Origin: Mycobacterium deserti
GTDB lineage: Bacteria; Actinomycetota; Actinomycetes; Mycobacteriales; Mycobacteriaceae
Direction: 5' to 3'
Assembly (NCBI RefSeq): GCF_025345615.1
Contig: NZ_JAODWD010000003.1
Span: 620,001-684,000 of the forward strand
Length of the DNA: 64,000 nt
The position numbers and the translations under genes were made by a program. How positions within the stretch are numbered: the first letter of the stretch is position 1; the number at the start of each line of letters is the position of its first letter. Below, piece after piece: positions 44,581 through 54,331 of the stretch. The notes beneath the pieces are model-generated. The model ran no database searches. It was given only the letters and a program-made list of their open reading frames with translations, and was not told the DNA's origin.

Positions 44581-45909
44581 GTGTCCGACGGTCTGTTTGA
44601 CGTCCCCGGCGAGCCCGGGCCGACCGCGACCGGCGCCGTAGGGGCGTCGTCGCCGTTGGCCGTGCGCATGCGGCCGGCCACCCTCGACGAGGTGGTCGGT
44701 CAGGACCATCTGCTGCAGCCGAACTCGCCGCTGCGCAGGCTGGTCGAGGGGTCCGGAGCCGCGTCGGTCATCCTCTACGGTCCGCCGGGCACCGGTAAGA
44801 CGACGCTCGCCTCGATGATCTCGCAGACCACCGGCCGCCGGTTCGAGGCATTGTCGGCGCTGTCGGCGGGCGTGAAGGAGGTCCGAGCGGTCATCGACGT
44901 CGCGCGTCGCGCCGCCGCCCACGGCGAGCAGACCGTGCTGTTCATCGACGAGGTGCACCGGTTCTCGAAGACGCAGCAGGATGCGCTGCTGTCGGCGGTC
45001 GAGAACCGGATCGTGCTGCTGGTCGCGGCCACTACCGAGAATCCGTCCTTCTCCGTGGTCGCACCGCTGCTCAGCCGGTCGCTGATCCTGCAGTTGCAAC
45101 CGCTCGACGTCGACGCGGTGCGCACCGTCGTACGCCGTGCGATCGACGACCCGCGCGGTCTCGGGGGCAAGGTCAAGGTGACCGACGAGGCTGTCGACCT
45201 GCTGGTGCAGTTGTCGGCAGGCGACGCACGTCGCGCGCTCACCGCCCTCGAAGTCGCAGCCGAGTCCGGGCAGGACGTGACGGTCGAGACCATCGAGCAG
45301 TCACTCGACAAGGCCGCTGTGCGCTACGACCGCGATGGCGATCAGCACTACGACGTGATCAGCGCATTCATCAAGTCCATCCGCGGCTCCGACGTCGACG
45401 CCGCGCTGCACTACCTCGCCCGGATGCTGGTGGCGGGGGAGGACCCGCGTTTCCTCGCGCGCCGGCTGATGATCCTGGCTTCCGAGGACATCGGCATGGC
45501 CGACCCGACCGCGCTGCAGACGGCGGTCGCCGCAGCGCAGACGGTGCAGTTGATCGGCATGCCCGAGGCGCAGTTGACGCTGGCCCACGCGACTGTGCAT
45601 CTCGCGACGGCGCCCAAGTCGAACGCGGTCACCACCGCGCTGGGCGCGGCGATGAGCGACATCAGGGCGGGCAAGGCCGGACTGGTGCCCGCCCACCTGC
45701 GCGACGGCCACTACTCCGGTGCGCAGAAGCTGGGTAACGCCGTCGGCTACAAGTACGCACACGATGATCCCGACGGTGTTGTGGCGCAACAGTATCCGCC
45801 CGATGAAGTGGTGGGCGTCGACTACTACCGGCCCACCACCCACGGCAACGAACGCGAAATCGCGGGCCGCCTCGAAAAGCTGCGCGCAATCATCCGCCGC
45901 AAGCGCTGA
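44581..45909 (+). CDS. rarA: Replication-associated recombination protein A (RarA/MgsA AAA ATPase)
   Basis: A clamp-loader-like AAA+ ATPase of 442 residues that acts at stalled replication forks. Walker A is in [15 protein letters not shown] (about residues 65-79), Walker B in [18 protein letters not shown], and sensor 1 in [14 protein letters not shown]. The C-terminal tetramerisation region has [33 protein letters not shown] and [16 protein letters not shown]. The GTG start at 44581 gives the normal length. It corresponds to Rv2559c. Confidence 0.95.
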   Translation: MSDGLFDVPGEPGPTATGAVGASSPLAVRMRPATLDEVVGQDHLLQPNSPLRRLVEGSGAASVILYGPPGTGKTTLASMISQTTGRRFEALSALSAGVKEVRAVIDVARRAAAHGEQTVLFIDEVHRFSKTQQDALLSAVENRIVLLVAATTENPSFSVVAPLLSRSLILQLQPLDVDAVRTVVRRAIDDPRGLGGKVKVTDEAVDLLVQLSAGDARRALTALEVAAESGQDVTVETIEQSLDKAAVRYDRDGDQHYDVISAFIKSIRGSDVDAALHYLARMLVAGEDPRFLARRLMILASEDIGMADPTALQTAVAAAQTVQLIGMPEAQLTLAHATVHLATAPKSNAVTTALGAAMSDIRAGKAGLVPAHLRDGHYSGAQKLGNAVGYKYAHDDPDGVVAQQYPPDEVVGVDYYRPTTHGNEREIAGRLEKLRAIIRRKR

Positions 45910-45991
45910 ACCGGCGCGCCGAGACTGCGCACAGATCGGCGCCGTCGAGCGGACAGCGGTCTCACCGCAGTCTTGCGACACGAATTCGGCC

Positions 45992-46058
45992 TTGACACCG
46001 GTCGAACCGCCTCCTACCGTTGTAATCAACAAATCAGTTGATCAAACACAAGGTTGAT
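45992..46058 (+). promoter_or_regulatory. SigA promoter and double ArsR operator
   Basis: TTGACA (45992-45997), a 17-base spacer and TACCGT (46015-46020) make a near-ideal promoter. Just downstream are two overlapping inverted repeats: ATCAACaaatcaGTTGAT (46025-46042) and ATCAA…TTGAT (46041-46058), covering the expected start site and ending just before the ATG at 46060. Confidence 0.8.
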
Positions 46059-46059
46059 A

Positions 46060-46416
46060 ATGGGGAGTGGTGAGGATGCGGACGACCGGCTGGACCGTGC
46101 CTTCCTGGCGCTCGCCGACCCGGTGCGCCGAGCGATCGTCGCGCGGCTGTCCCGCGGGCCGGCCACGGTCAACGAGCTGGCGGCGCCGTTCGACATCACC
46201 AAACAAGCGGTGTCCAAGCACATCCAGGTGCTCGAGCAAGCAGGGTTGGTCACCAGGACCCGTGAGGCACAACGACGGCCGGTGCACCTGGACGCGGCCG
46301 CGTTGGAGCGGCTGACCGCATGGATCGACCGGTATCGGCTCGACGCCGAACGTAACTACCGCCGGCTGGACAGCCTGCTGGCGGTCATGACACAAGAGAA
46401 AGGAATCGAAAAATGA
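46060..46416 (+). CDS. ArsR family winged-helix repressor
   Basis: A regulator of about 118 residues with the ArsR fold: RAFLALADPVRRAIVARLSR, VNELAAPFDITKQAVSKHIQ (recognition helix) and the wing LVTRTREAQRRPVHLDAAAL. No metal-binding cysteines are visible, so it belongs to the non-metal group commonly paired with SRPBCC/AHSA1 genes. It is the first gene of a tightly overlapping operon and should repress its own promoter through the ATCAAC/GTTGAT repeats. Confidence 0.9.
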   Translation: MGSGEDADDRLDRAFLALADPVRRAIVARLSRGPATVNELAAPFDITKQAVSKHIQVLEQAGLVTRTREAQRRPVHLDAAALERLTAWIDRYRLDAERNYRRLDSLLAVMTQEKGIEK

Positions 46417-46883
46417 ACGCACTCAACCTCAAGGCACCCGTCGACACCCTGGCGATGGAGTTCACCCGGGAGTTCGACGCCCCCCGGGAGGCGTTGTTCC
46501 GGGCACACGCCGACCCTGAACTGGTCAAGCAGTGGCTGGGACCGCGCGGGCTCGAGATGAACGTCACCGAGTGGGAGTTCAAGAACCACGGCGGCTACCG
46601 CTACGTGCACTCCGACGAGCAGGGGGAGTACGCCTTCAACGGCACCTTCCACACCGTCCGCGAAAACGAGTTCATCCTGCAGACCTTCGAGTTCGAGGGC
46701 ATGCCCGACATGGTGAACATTGAGTACATGTGGTTCGAGGACCTGGGTGGCGGCCGCTCCCGGTTACGCGGCCGGTCGATCTGCCCGAACACCGAGGCGC
46801 GCGACGGGTTGCTGTCCTCGGGCATGGAGGGCGGCATGACCGAGGGATACGAGAAGCTGGACGAGCTTTTGACGAGGCTCTGA
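46413..46883 (+). CDS. SRPBCC (AHSA1-type) domain protein
   Basis: A 156-residue AHSA1-like START-fold protein: LAMEFTREFDAPREALFRAH, VKQWLGPRGLEMNVTEWEF and a C-terminal MEGGMTEGYEKLDELLTRL helix. It overlaps the ArsR gene (ATGA), the conserved ArsR-AHSA1 pairing. Such proteins bind small hydrophobic ligands; the ligand is unknown. Confidence 0.88.
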   Translation: MNALNLKAPVDTLAMEFTREFDAPREALFRAHADPELVKQWLGPRGLEMNVTEWEFKNHGGYRYVHSDEQGEYAFNGTFHTVRENEFILQTFEFEGMPDMVNIEYMWFEDLGGGRSRLRGRSICPNTEARDGLLSSGMEGGMTEGYEKLDELLTRL

Positions 46884-47278
46884 TGGATTGGACGCTCGAA
46901 GTGGTGGTGGTCCCGGTCGGCGATGTCGACCGGGCCATCGCCTTCTACCGCGACCAGATCGGCTTCAACCTCGACTTCGATACGCGCACCGACCAGGAGC
47001 GCTTCGCGCAACTCACCCCGCCGGGGTCGGGATGTTCGATTCAGGTCAAGGAGCCGCCGCCCATGCCGCCCGGCTCGCTCAAGGGCCTGCAGCTCGTCGT
47101 CGCAGATGCCAGCACGGCGCGACGACAGATCCTCGACCGCGGGGTGGCGGCAGGCGAGATCGACGTCATCGACGAACGCGACGGCGGGACGCTGTTCGGG
47201 TTCGCTGACCCCGACGGCAACGAGTGGGTGGTGCAGCAGATCAGGGCGCGGGGGGAAACACCGTTGCTCCGGCGTTGA
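46883..47278 (+). CDS. VOC family protein
   Basis: A 131-residue glyoxalase/bleomycin-resistance-fold protein: VVVPVGDVDRAIAFYRDQIG at the N-terminus and GTLFGFADPDGNEWVVQQI at the C-terminus, the family's paired strand motifs. It overlaps the SRPBCC stop by one base (TGATG), so three genes form one operon under the ArsR repressor. The usual metal ligand His/Glu set is incomplete (N-terminal position is Val), which suggests binding rather than metal catalysis. Confidence 0.85.
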   Translation: MDWTLEVVVVPVGDVDRAIAFYRDQIGFNLDFDTRTDQERFAQLTPPGSGCSIQVKEPPPMPPGSLKGLQLVVADASTARRQILDRGVAAGEIDVIDERDGGTLFGFADPDGNEWVVQQIRARGETPLLRR

Positions 47279-47294
47279 GAAGGGCGCAAACAAA

Positions 47295-47330
47295 GACGAT
47301 CCCGGCTGAGGGGGTTCAGCCGGGATCGTC
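47295..47330. terminator. Terminator hairpin after the ArsR operon
   Basis: A 15-base perfect stem (GACGATCCCGGCTGA and complement) with a six-base G-rich loop lies between the VOC gene and the convergent GlsB-type gene. No U-tract follows. It probably terminates both transcripts. Confidence 0.8.
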
Positions 47331-47341
47331 GAATGGGGGGC

Positions 47342-47653
47342 TTAGCGCAGCATGCCGCCGCGGCGTCGGGTGCCCATGGCGCCGGTGCGCCGACGACCCA
47401 TCAGCGCCGCGACGAGCGCGACACCGATTGCGGCGACGACGACCTGGACGAGCAGTTCCAGCCAGTCGATGCCGTTGGTGGCGGTGGGGATGCCGATCGC
47501 GCGGGCGATCGCTGTACCGATGAATGCCGAAACGATGCCGACAAGGATCGTGATGAGGAAGCCGATCGGCTGCCGGCCGGGCAGTGCCAGCCGTCCGAGA
47601 ACGCCGACCACGATTCCGATGAGAATTGCGGTGATAACGCCGGTGATCGTCAT
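47342..47653 (-). CDS. GlsB/YeaQ/YmgE family stress-response membrane protein
   Basis: A 103-residue protein with three hydrophobic Gly-rich helices (ITAILIGIVVGVLGRLAL, GFLITILVGIVSAFIGTAIA, LLVQVVVAAIGVALVAALMG) and a short basic C-terminus (RRRTGAMGTRRRGGMLR). This is the transglycosylase-associated (Asp23-partner) family linked to envelope stress in other bacteria. The ATG at 47653 follows GGAGGAG. Confidence 0.88.
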   Translation of the reverse strand: MTITGVITAILIGIVVGVLGRLALPGRQPIGFLITILVGIVSAFIGTAIARAIGIPTATNGIDWLELLVQVVVAAIGVALVAALMGRRRTGAMGTRRRGGMLR

Positions 47654-47732
47654 TTCTCCTCCAGAGATTTGGTGTCCAGGTGAGGTACCCCGACACTGAC
47701 GTCAATAAACGGTTGCGCGACTGCGGTGCCGG

Positions 47733-48353
47733 TCAGGCCATCTCGGGCACCCGCAGGTGGGCGATCGCGAGCTCGAATTCGCCTACGTCGACGATGTCGG
47801 CGCCGAGTTCGCGGGTGCGGGTGTTGCGGAGTTCGGTGGCCTGATCCCGATTGCGTTCCATCGCGTCGCGGCTGTCGAACGTCGTCGATGAGACGCCTCG
47901 CCCGGTCGAGCGGTTGATCAGCAGACTTGCGCTGCAGAAGCCCTCGAGATCCTCCAGCGAAGGCAGTACCGAAGCCTTGTAGAACTCGATGGCGCGCCCG
48001 ACCTGATCAGCCGGCATCCGCAACCATGCCGCACGTACGCACGCGCCGTCAGCCGATTGATGGTCGCGATGCATGACCCCGATCTCCCACGAATCGACGG
48101 TGGCATCTCCGCCGAAGATCTCGATTGCACGGTCTCGAAGAGGCGCTGCCCGCTCCGTGCTGATGCGTAACGCGTCCTCGGTGTCCCAAGCGCTGGTGGC
48201 GATGCAGCGGCCGGACTCGCGGTCGACCAACATCGACAGGCCGACGTAGGCGTCCATGTTCTGCAGCGCCGGCATGACCTCGTCGCGAACGTAGGCGATT
48301 CCAGCGTCGATGTTGGATGGTTGCGCCTGAATGCTGGTAGAGCGTGCGTACAC
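47733..48353 (-). CDS. Duplicated ABM-like domain protein (Rv2557/Rv2558 family)
   Basis: A 206-residue protein made of two similar ~95-residue halves, each a ferredoxin-like (antibiotic biosynthesis monooxygenase-like) unit: [20 protein letters not shown] … [13 protein letters not shown] and [20 protein letters not shown] … [13 protein letters not shown]. It matches the Rv2557/Rv2558 pair, which has been linked to starvation in M. tuberculosis; here only one gene is present. GTG at 48353 is the likely start. Function unknown. Confidence 0.8.
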   Translation of the reverse strand: MYARSTSIQAQPSNIDAGIAYVRDEVMPALQNMDAYVGLSMLVDRESGRCIATSAWDTEDALRISTERAAPLRDRAIEIFGGDATVDSWEIGVMHRDHQSADGACVRAAWLRMPADQVGRAIEFYKASVLPSLEDLEGFCSASLLINRSTGRGVSSTTFDSRDAMERNRDQATELRNTRTRELGADIVDVGEFELAIAHLRVPEMA

Positions 48354-48482
48354 GATCCACCCCCTAATTTGTTGGGGCGGCGCCCCGGTGGCGCCACCGG
48401 ACCACTCTTAGCCTCCTCCCGCATCGCCTGCGGATCAATGGATGGTTCGCAACGCAAATTGCTTGGAACGTAGGCTGGATTC

Positions 48483-48884
48483 GTGGATTCCGACGTGCTC
48501 GACATCGACACGACCCGCCGTCGCGTCGTCGACCTCACCGATGCGGTGCGCGACTTCTGCCGTGCCCGTCAGGACGGCTTGTGCAACGTCTTCGTCCCGC
48601 ATGCGACGGCGGGAGTGGCGATCATCGAGACCGGAGCGGGTTCCGACGACGACCTGCTCGACACGCTGGAACGACTGTTGCCGCGCGACGACCGGTACCG
48701 CCACGCACACGGTTCGCCCGGCCACGGTGCCGACCATGTGCTGCCTGCCCTGGTGTCTCCATCGGTGACCGTGCCGGTGCAGGACGGTCAACCGCTGCTG
48801 GGAACGTGGCAAAGTGTGGTCCTGGTGGACTTGAACCGGGACAATCCTCAGCGCACGGTGCGGTTGAGCTTTCTCGGCTCCTAG
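48483..48884 (+). CDS. YjbQ family (UPF0047) protein
   Basis: A 133-residue YjbQ-fold protein (Rv2556c type): VVDLTDAVRDFCRARQDGLC, FVPHATAGVAIIETGAGSDD, RYRHAHGSPGHGADHVLPAL and GTWQSVVLVDLNRD. Family members have weak thiamine-phosphate-synthase-like activity in vitro; the true role is unknown. The GTG at 48483 is six bases after TAGGCT, a leaderless promoter. It precedes alaS by 109 bases, a linkage kept in M. tuberculosis. Confidence 0.87.
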   Translation: MDSDVLDIDTTRRRVVDLTDAVRDFCRARQDGLCNVFVPHATAGVAIIETGAGSDDDLLDTLERLLPRDDRYRHAHGSPGHGADHVLPALVSPSVTVPVQDGQPLLGTWQSVVLVDLNRDNPQRTVRLSFLGS

Positions 48885-48993
48885 CGGACCCGGCGCGGCG
48901 CCGGATCGTTGCCTTTCATGCGCCGCAACGGTGACCGGTACTGTGGTGCGGTCGAATAATCGCAGGTATTGACACGGTAATGAGGACGAGAAA

Positions 48994-51681
48994 GTGCAGA
49001 CACACGAGATCAGGAAGCGCTTCCTCGATCACTTCGTGAACGCGGGCCACACCGAGGTGCCCAGCGCATCGGTGATTCTCGACGACCCCAATTTGCTGTT
49101 CGTCAACGCCGGCATGGTGCAGTTCGTGCCCTACTTCCTGGGTCAGCAGACCCCGCCGTGGAACCGCGCGACCAGTGTCCAGAAGTGCATCCGCACGCCC
49201 GACATCGACGAGGTCGGCATCACCACCCGGCACAACACGTTCTTCCAGATGGCGGGCAACTTCTCCTTCGGTGACTACTTCAAGAAGGGCGCCATCGAGT
49301 TCGCCTGGACGTTGCTGACCAACCCGCAGGACCAGGGTGGCTACGGGTTCGATCCCGAACGGCTCTGGGCGACGGTCTACCTCGACGACGACGAGGCCAT
49401 CGCGCTGTGGCAGGAGGTCGCGGGCTTACCGCTGGACCGCATCCAGCGCCGCGGGATGGCCGACAACTACTGGTCGATGGGCATTCCCGGTCCCTGCGGT
49501 CCGTCCTCGGAGATCTACTACGACCGCGGCCCCGAGTACGGAGTCGAGGGCGGACCCGAGGCCAACGAGGACCGCTACATCGAGATCTGGAATCTCGTGT
49601 TCATGCAGAACGAGCGCGGCCAGGGCACCTCGAAGGAAGACTTCGAAATCCTCGGTCCGCTGCCGCGCAAGAACATCGACACGGGCATGGGCGTGGAACG
49701 GGTGGCGTGCCTGCTGCAGGACGTCGACAACGTCTACGAGACCGACCTGCTGCGCCCGGTGATCGACCTCGTCGCCGGGCTCGCTCCACGCGGCTACGGG
49801 CAGGGTAACCACGATGATGATGTCCGGTACCGGATCATCGCCGACCACAGCCGTACCGCCGCGATCATCATCGGTGACGGTGTCAGTCCCGGCAACGAGG
49901 GCCGCGGCTACGTACTTCGGCGACTGCTGCGCCGGATCATCCGCGCCGCCAAACTGCTCGGCGTCGATCAGCCGGTTATGAGCGAGCTGATGACCACGGT
50001 GCGCGACGCCATGGCGCCGTCATACCCGGAACTCGCGACCGACTTCGACCGCATCCATCGCATCGCGGTGGCTGAGGAGACGGCGTTCAATCGCACACTG
50101 GCGTCGGGTTCACGGCTGTTCGACGAGGCAGCCCGCGCGACGAAGGCCTCTGGCGCCTCGGTGCTGTCCGGCTCCGACGCCTTCACGTTGCACGACACCT
50201 ACGGCTTCCCGCTCGAGTTGACCCTCGAGATGGCCGCCGAGTCCGGGCTGTCGGTCGACGAAGAAGGTTTCCGTGGGCTGATGGCCGAGCAGCGGCGGCG
50301 GGCGAAGGCCGACGCCGCCGCGCGCAAGCAGGCCCACTCGGACCTGTCGGCATACCGCGACCTGGTCGACGCCGGGCCAACCGAGTTCACCGGCTTCAAC
50401 GAACTGACGAGCGAGGCCAAGATCCTCGGCATCTTCGTCGACGGCCAGCGGGTGCCGGTGGTGAGCCACGACGCCCGGCAGGACCGCGTCGAGCTCATCT
50501 TGGATCGCACCCCGTTTTACGCGGAGTCCGGCGGCCAGATCGCTGACGAAGGCGCGATCACCGGCGCCGGCGCGTCCAGCGCCGCGAAGGCGGCCGTCAC
50601 CGACGTGCAGAAGATCGCCAAGACGCTGTGGGCGCATCGCGTCAACGTGGAGTCCGGTGAGTTCGTCGAGGGCGACACGATCGTCGCGGCCGTCGATCCG
50701 CGATGGCGACACGGCGCGACGCAGGGCCATTCGGGCACTCACATGGTGCACGCCGCGCTGCGGCAGGTGCTGGGGCCCAACGCTGTGCAGGCCGGCTCGC
50801 TGAACCGGCCCGGCTACCTTCGCTTCGACTTCAACTGGCAGGGCGCGTTGAACGACGACCAGCGCACCCAGATCGAAGAAGTCACCAACGAGGCCGTCGA
50901 AGCCGATTTCGAGGTGCACAGTTTCACCACCGGACTCGAGAAGGCCAAGGCGATGGGCGCGATGGCGCTGTTCGGGGAGAACTACCCGGATGAGGTTCGC
51001 GTGGTTGAGATAGGCGGTCCGTTCTCGCTGGAGTTGTGTGGCGGCACGCACGTGCGCAGCTCGGCGCAGATCGGTCCGGTCACGATCCTCGGCGAGTCGT
51101 CGGTCGGCTCCGGTGTGCGCCGGGTAGAGGCCTACGTCGGATTGGACTCGTTCCGGCACCTGGCCAAGGAACGCGCGCTGATGGCCGGACTGGCCTCGTC
51201 ATTGAAGGTGCCGTCCGAGGAGGTCCCGGCTCGGGTGGCCAACCTCGTGGAGCGGCTGCGCGCCGCCGAGAAGGAACTCGACCGGATGCGGCTGGCGAAC
51301 GCGCGGGCCGCAGCCGCGAACGCCGCCGCGGGTGCGGAGGTACTGGGTAAGGTCCGAGTCGTGGCGCAGCGGATGGCCGGCGGTATGTCGGCAGCGGATC
51401 TGCGGACACTCGTCGGCGACGTCCGCGGCAAGCTCGGCAGCGACCCCGCCGTCGTCGCGTTGATCGCCGAGGGCGACAACGACACCGTGCCGTTCGTGGT
51501 GGCGGTGAACCCGGCGGCTCAGGATCTCGGTTTGCGCGCCAACGACTTGGTGAAGCCGTTCGGTGCACCGGTCAACGGCCGTGGGGGCGGCAAGGCCGAT
51601 CTCGCGCAGGGTTCCGGTAAGGGGGCGGCGGGCATCGACGCGGCATTGGCCGCTCTGCGCGCAGAACTAGGCCGGAGCTGA
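48994..51681 (+). CDS. alaS: Alanyl-tRNA synthetase
   Basis: Class II synthetase of 895 residues with its own editing domain. The N-terminal catalytic core has [39 protein letters not shown] and [20 protein letters not shown]. The editing domain has the zinc ligands HxxxH in [14 protein letters not shown] and CGGTHV at about residue 682. A coiled segment and the C-Ala domain follow (ending [16 protein letters not shown] … [19 protein letters not shown]). Start GTG 48994 with GAGGACGAGA upstream. It is followed closely by ruvX. Confidence 0.97.
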   Translation: MQTHEIRKRFLDHFVNAGHTEVPSASVILDDPNLLFVNAGMVQFVPYFLGQQTPPWNRATSVQKCIRTPDIDEVGITTRHNTFFQMAGNFSFGDYFKKGAIEFAWTLLTNPQDQGGYGFDPERLWATVYLDDDEAIALWQEVAGLPLDRIQRRGMADNYWSMGIPGPCGPSSEIYYDRGPEYGVEGGPEANEDRYIEIWNLVFMQNERGQGTSKEDFEILGPLPRKNIDTGMGVERVACLLQDVDNVYETDLLRPVIDLVAGLAPRGYGQGNHDDDVRYRIIADHSRTAAIIIGDGVSPGNEGRGYVLRRLLRRIIRAAKLLGVDQPVMSELMTTVRDAMAPSYPELATDFDRIHRIAVAEETAFNRTLASGSRLFDEAARATKASGASVLSGSDAFTLHDTYGFPLELTLEMAAESGLSVDEEGFRGLMAEQRRRAKADAAARKQAHSDLSAYRDLVDAGPTEFTGFNELTSEAKILGIFVDGQRVPVVSHDARQDRVELILDRTPFYAESGGQIADEGAITGAGASSAAKAAVTDVQKIAKTLWAHRVNVESGEFVEGDTIVAAVDPRWRHGATQGHSGTHMVHAALRQVLGPNAVQAGSLNRPGYLRFDFNWQGALNDDQRTQIEEVTNEAVEADFEVHSFTTGLEKAKAMGAMALFGENYPDEVRVVEIGGPFSLELCGGTHVRSSAQIGPVTILGESSVGSGVRRVEAYVGLDSFRHLAKERALMAGLASSLKVPSEEVPARVANLVERLRAAEKELDRMRLANARAAAANAAAGAEVLGKVRVVAQRMAGGMSAADLRTLVGDVRGKLGSDPAVVALIAEGDNDTVPFVVAVNPAAQDLGLRANDLVKPFGAPVNGRGGGKADLAQGSGKGAAGIDAALAALRAELGRS

Positions 51682-51684
51682 CGC

Positions 51685-52278
51685 GTGGCCCATACCGACC
51701 GGCGCGCACGCGAGGAGCGCAACGAGGTAAAGCCGGATCGCCCGGGGGGCTCGTTGAATCCTCCCGACCCCGGACGTGGCCGTCGGATCGGTGTCGACGT
51801 GGGCAGCGTCCGCATCGGAGTAGCGTCCAGTGATCCTGATGGGATCCTCGCGACACCCGTCGAGACGGTGGCCCGCGACCGCGGCAACAAGCACCTGCGC
51901 CGGCTCGCCGCGCTGGTGCACGAACTGGAGGCGGTCGAAGTGGTGGTCGGCCTGCCCCGTACCCTCGCCGACCGAACCGGTTCATCGGCGAAAGACGCCA
52001 TCGCGGTGGCAGACCAGCTGGCGAGGCGCATCGCGCCGACGCCGGTCCGGTTGGCCGACGAACGACTCACCACCGTTGCCGCGCAGCGGTCGCTGCGAGA
52101 GGCCGGTGTCCGCGCCAAGGGGCAGCGGTCGATGATCGACCAGGCGGCGGCGGTGGGCATTCTGCAGAACTGGCTGGACCAGAGGCGTCGCGCACGCGAG
52201 GAGCAAGTGATCACGGCGCCGCCCACGCGAGCAGTAGGCGATCACGGTGCCGCGCACGGAGAGGTCGGGGATGTCTGA
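51685..52278 (+). CDS. ruvX: Holliday junction resolvase-like RuvX/YqgF
   Basis: A 197-residue RNase H-fold protein: [20 protein letters not shown] with the first catalytic Asp, [36 protein letters not shown] and [18 protein letters not shown] with the last Asp. The family processes pre-16S rRNA 5' ends and/or Holliday junctions. It begins three bases after alaS. The N-terminal ~30 residues and the C-terminal ~25 are additions beyond the usual ~145-residue core. Its stop overlaps the mltG start. Confidence 0.92.
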   Translation: MAHTDRRAREERNEVKPDRPGGSLNPPDPGRGRRIGVDVGSVRIGVASSDPDGILATPVETVARDRGNKHLRRLAALVHELEAVEVVVGLPRTLADRTGSSAKDAIAVADQLARRIAPTPVRLADERLTTVAAQRSLREAGVRAKGQRSMIDQAAAVGILQNWLDQRRRAREEQVITAPPTRAVGDHGAAHGEVGDV

Positions 52279-53515
52279 CTACTGGGGTCATGATCGCGTC
52301 GAGCCCGTGGCGGTCGGCCCGCCACGGCGGCGGATGAACCGTGCCGAACGCATCCGCGAGGAACGTCGTCAGCGCAAACGCCGTATCGGCCGCGGCGTGA
52401 CGGTGGTGTTGTTGATCGTCGTCGTCGTGGGCGCGGTGTTCATCGGCTCCAAGCTGTGGCACACGCTGTTCGGCGGCGGCAGCGACTTCGCCGGTGATGG
52501 GGTGAGCGACGTGGTCATCCAGGTCCACGACGGCGACTCCACGACGGCGATCGGCGAGACGCTGCAGGACGCCAACGTCGTCTCGACCGTCAGCGCGTTC
52601 GTCAACGCCGCGGAGAACAATGCCGCCATCTCGGCGATCCAGCCCGGCTATTACAAGGTGCGCACAGAAATTCCTGCGGCCAAGGCCGTTGAGCGTCTTG
52701 CTGATCCGCAGAACCGGGTCGGCAAGCTGACGATCCCCGAGGGGCGTCAACTCGATGACCTGCAGGACGTGAAGACCAACGCCGTCACCGACGGGATTCT
52801 GAGCCTGATCTCGAAGGCCACCTGCGTCGACCTCGACGGTGAACGCACATGTATATCGGTCGATGCGCTCAAGAACGTGGCGAGCACAGCCGCACCGTCG
52901 GAGCTGTCGGTGCCCGACTGGGCCATGGGCCCGGTCACCGAACTGGGCGACGACCACCGCCGCCTGGAGGGGCTGATCGCACCCGGCACATGGAACATCA
53001 ACCCGTCGGCGCAACCGCAGGAGATTTTGTCGACCCTTATCGGTGCCAGCGCAACGCAATACGCGCAGGGCGGGTTGCTCGACACCGCGGCGGCGATGAA
53101 TCTGTCGCCCTATCAGATCCTGACCGTCGGCTCGCTGGTGCAGCGGGAATCCACCCCGGAGGACTTCGCGAAGGTCGCCCGCGTCATCTACAACCGGCTG
53201 GCCGAGAACCGGACGCTCGAGTTCGACTCCACCGTGAACTTCGCACTCGACCGGATCGAGGTCGCCACTACAGACGCCGACCGCGGACAGATGACGCCGT
53301 GGAACACCTATGTGCGACCGGGACTTCCGGCCACCCCGATCTGCTCGCCAAGTCAGCCTGCGCTGGCCGCGGCCGAGGAGCCGGCGGCAGGTGACTGGCT
53401 CTACTTCGTCACGATCGACATGCAGGGCACCACGCTGTTCACCCGCGACTACCCGCAACACTTGGCGAACATCGAGCTCGCACGTCGCAACGGTGTCCTC
53501 GACTCCGCGCGGTAA
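52271..53515 (+). CDS. mltG: Endolytic transglycosylase MltG
   Basis: A 414-residue membrane protein that cuts nascent peptidoglycan strands and so sets glycan length. Order: a basic cytosolic N-terminus ([20 protein letters not shown]), one membrane helix at about 45-65, a LysM-like region ([20 protein letters not shown]), and the YceG/MltG catalytic domain with the essential Glu in [12 protein letters not shown] (about residue 293) and [20 protein letters not shown]. The start is ATG 52271, inside the ruvX 3' end; a frame to 52247 is not needed. Confidence 0.94.
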   Translation: MSDYWGHDRVEPVAVGPPRRRMNRAERIREERRQRKRRIGRGVTVVLLIVVVVGAVFIGSKLWHTLFGGGSDFAGDGVSDVVIQVHDGDSTTAIGETLQDANVVSTVSAFVNAAENNAAISAIQPGYYKVRTEIPAAKAVERLADPQNRVGKLTIPEGRQLDDLQDVKTNAVTDGILSLISKATCVDLDGERTCISVDALKNVASTAAPSELSVPDWAMGPVTELGDDHRRLEGLIAPGTWNINPSAQPQEILSTLIGASATQYAQGGLLDTAAAMNLSPYQILTVGSLVQRESTPEDFAKVARVIYNRLAENRTLEFDSTVNFALDRIEVATTDADRGQMTPWNTYVRPGLPATPICSPSQPALAAAEEPAAGDWLYFVTIDMQGTTLFTRDYPQHLANIELARRNGVLDSAR

Positions 53516-53521
53516 GCGCGA

Positions 53522-54331
53522 ATGAGACCGGCGCGCAGTGATGCGCGCAGGGCGGCGGTTCTGGGGTCGCCGATAGCGCACTCCCGTTCGCCGCAGGTGC
53601 ACCTCGCCGCCTACCGGGCGCTTGGCCTGACCGGTTGGACCTACGAGCGCATCGAATGCACGGCGGAGCAATTAGCGCCTCTGGTAGCCGGTTTCGGACC
53701 CGAGTGGGTCGGCGTGTCGGTCACGATGCCCGGGAAGTTAGCGGCGCTGCGATTCGCCGATGAGAGAAGTGCCCGCGCGGAGCTGGTCGGCTCGGCCAAC
53801 ACCCTCGTACGGGCCGCATGCGGCGGCTGGCGCGCCGACAACACCGACGTCGAAGGTGTCATCGGCGCTCTGGGTGACGTGGGACCCGGCGCCCGCGCCG
53901 CCGTGCTCGGCTCCGGCGGTACCGCGCCCGCGGCCGTTGTCGGGCTCGCCGAGCTCGGGGTGCGCGACATCTCGGTGGTGGCACGCAACCAAGCCAAGGC
54001 CGAGCCGTTGTCGGCGCTCGCGCAGCGGGTGGGCGTCGACGCCAAATGGGTACCACTGGGCACTTCGCTCACCGATCTCGACGTGGTGGTCAGCACCCTT
54101 CCCGTCGAGGTCGCCGCGGAACACGCGCAGACGGTTGCGACCGCTTCGCTTCTGCTGGATGCCATCTACAACCCGTGGCCCACACCGTTGGCGTCGACGG
54201 TCGAGGCTGCAGGCGGCCGTGTCGTCAGCGGCCTGCAAATGCTGCTCTATCAGGCCTTCGCGCAAGTAGAGCAGTTCACGGGGATGCCTGCGCCCAGGGA
54301 AGCGATGAGGGCGGCTCTCGACGGCCCCTAG
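53522..54331 (+). CDS. aroE: Shikimate dehydrogenase
   Basis: A 269-residue NADPH-dependent enzyme of the shikimate pathway: LGSPIAHSRSPQVHLAAYRA at the substrate site, VSVTMPGKLAAL with the catalytic Lys, ADNTDVEGVIGAL with the catalytic Asp, and LGSGGTAPAAVVGLAELG as the nucleotide loop. It begins six bases after mltG. The last 56 bases overlap the convergent exporter gene. Confidence 0.94.
   Translation: MRPARSDARRAAVLGSPIAHSRSPQVHLAAYRALGLTGWTYERIECTAEQLAPLVAGFGPEWVGVSVTMPGKLAALRFADERSARAELVGSANTLVRAACGGWRADNTDVEGVIGALGDVGPGARAAVLGSGGTAPAAVVGLAELGVRDISVVARNQAKAEPLSALAQRVGVDAKWVPLGTSLTDLDVVVSTLPVEVAAEHAQTVATASLLLDAIYNPWPTPLASTVEAAGGRVVSGLQMLLYQAFAQVEQFTGMPAPREAMRAALDGP

Noticed and set aside
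48885..48993. T-box or other riboswitch upstream of alaS
   Set aside because: Only a small GC-rich palindrome is visible; no T-box sequence or specifier stem, and the gap of 109 bases is too short for one.
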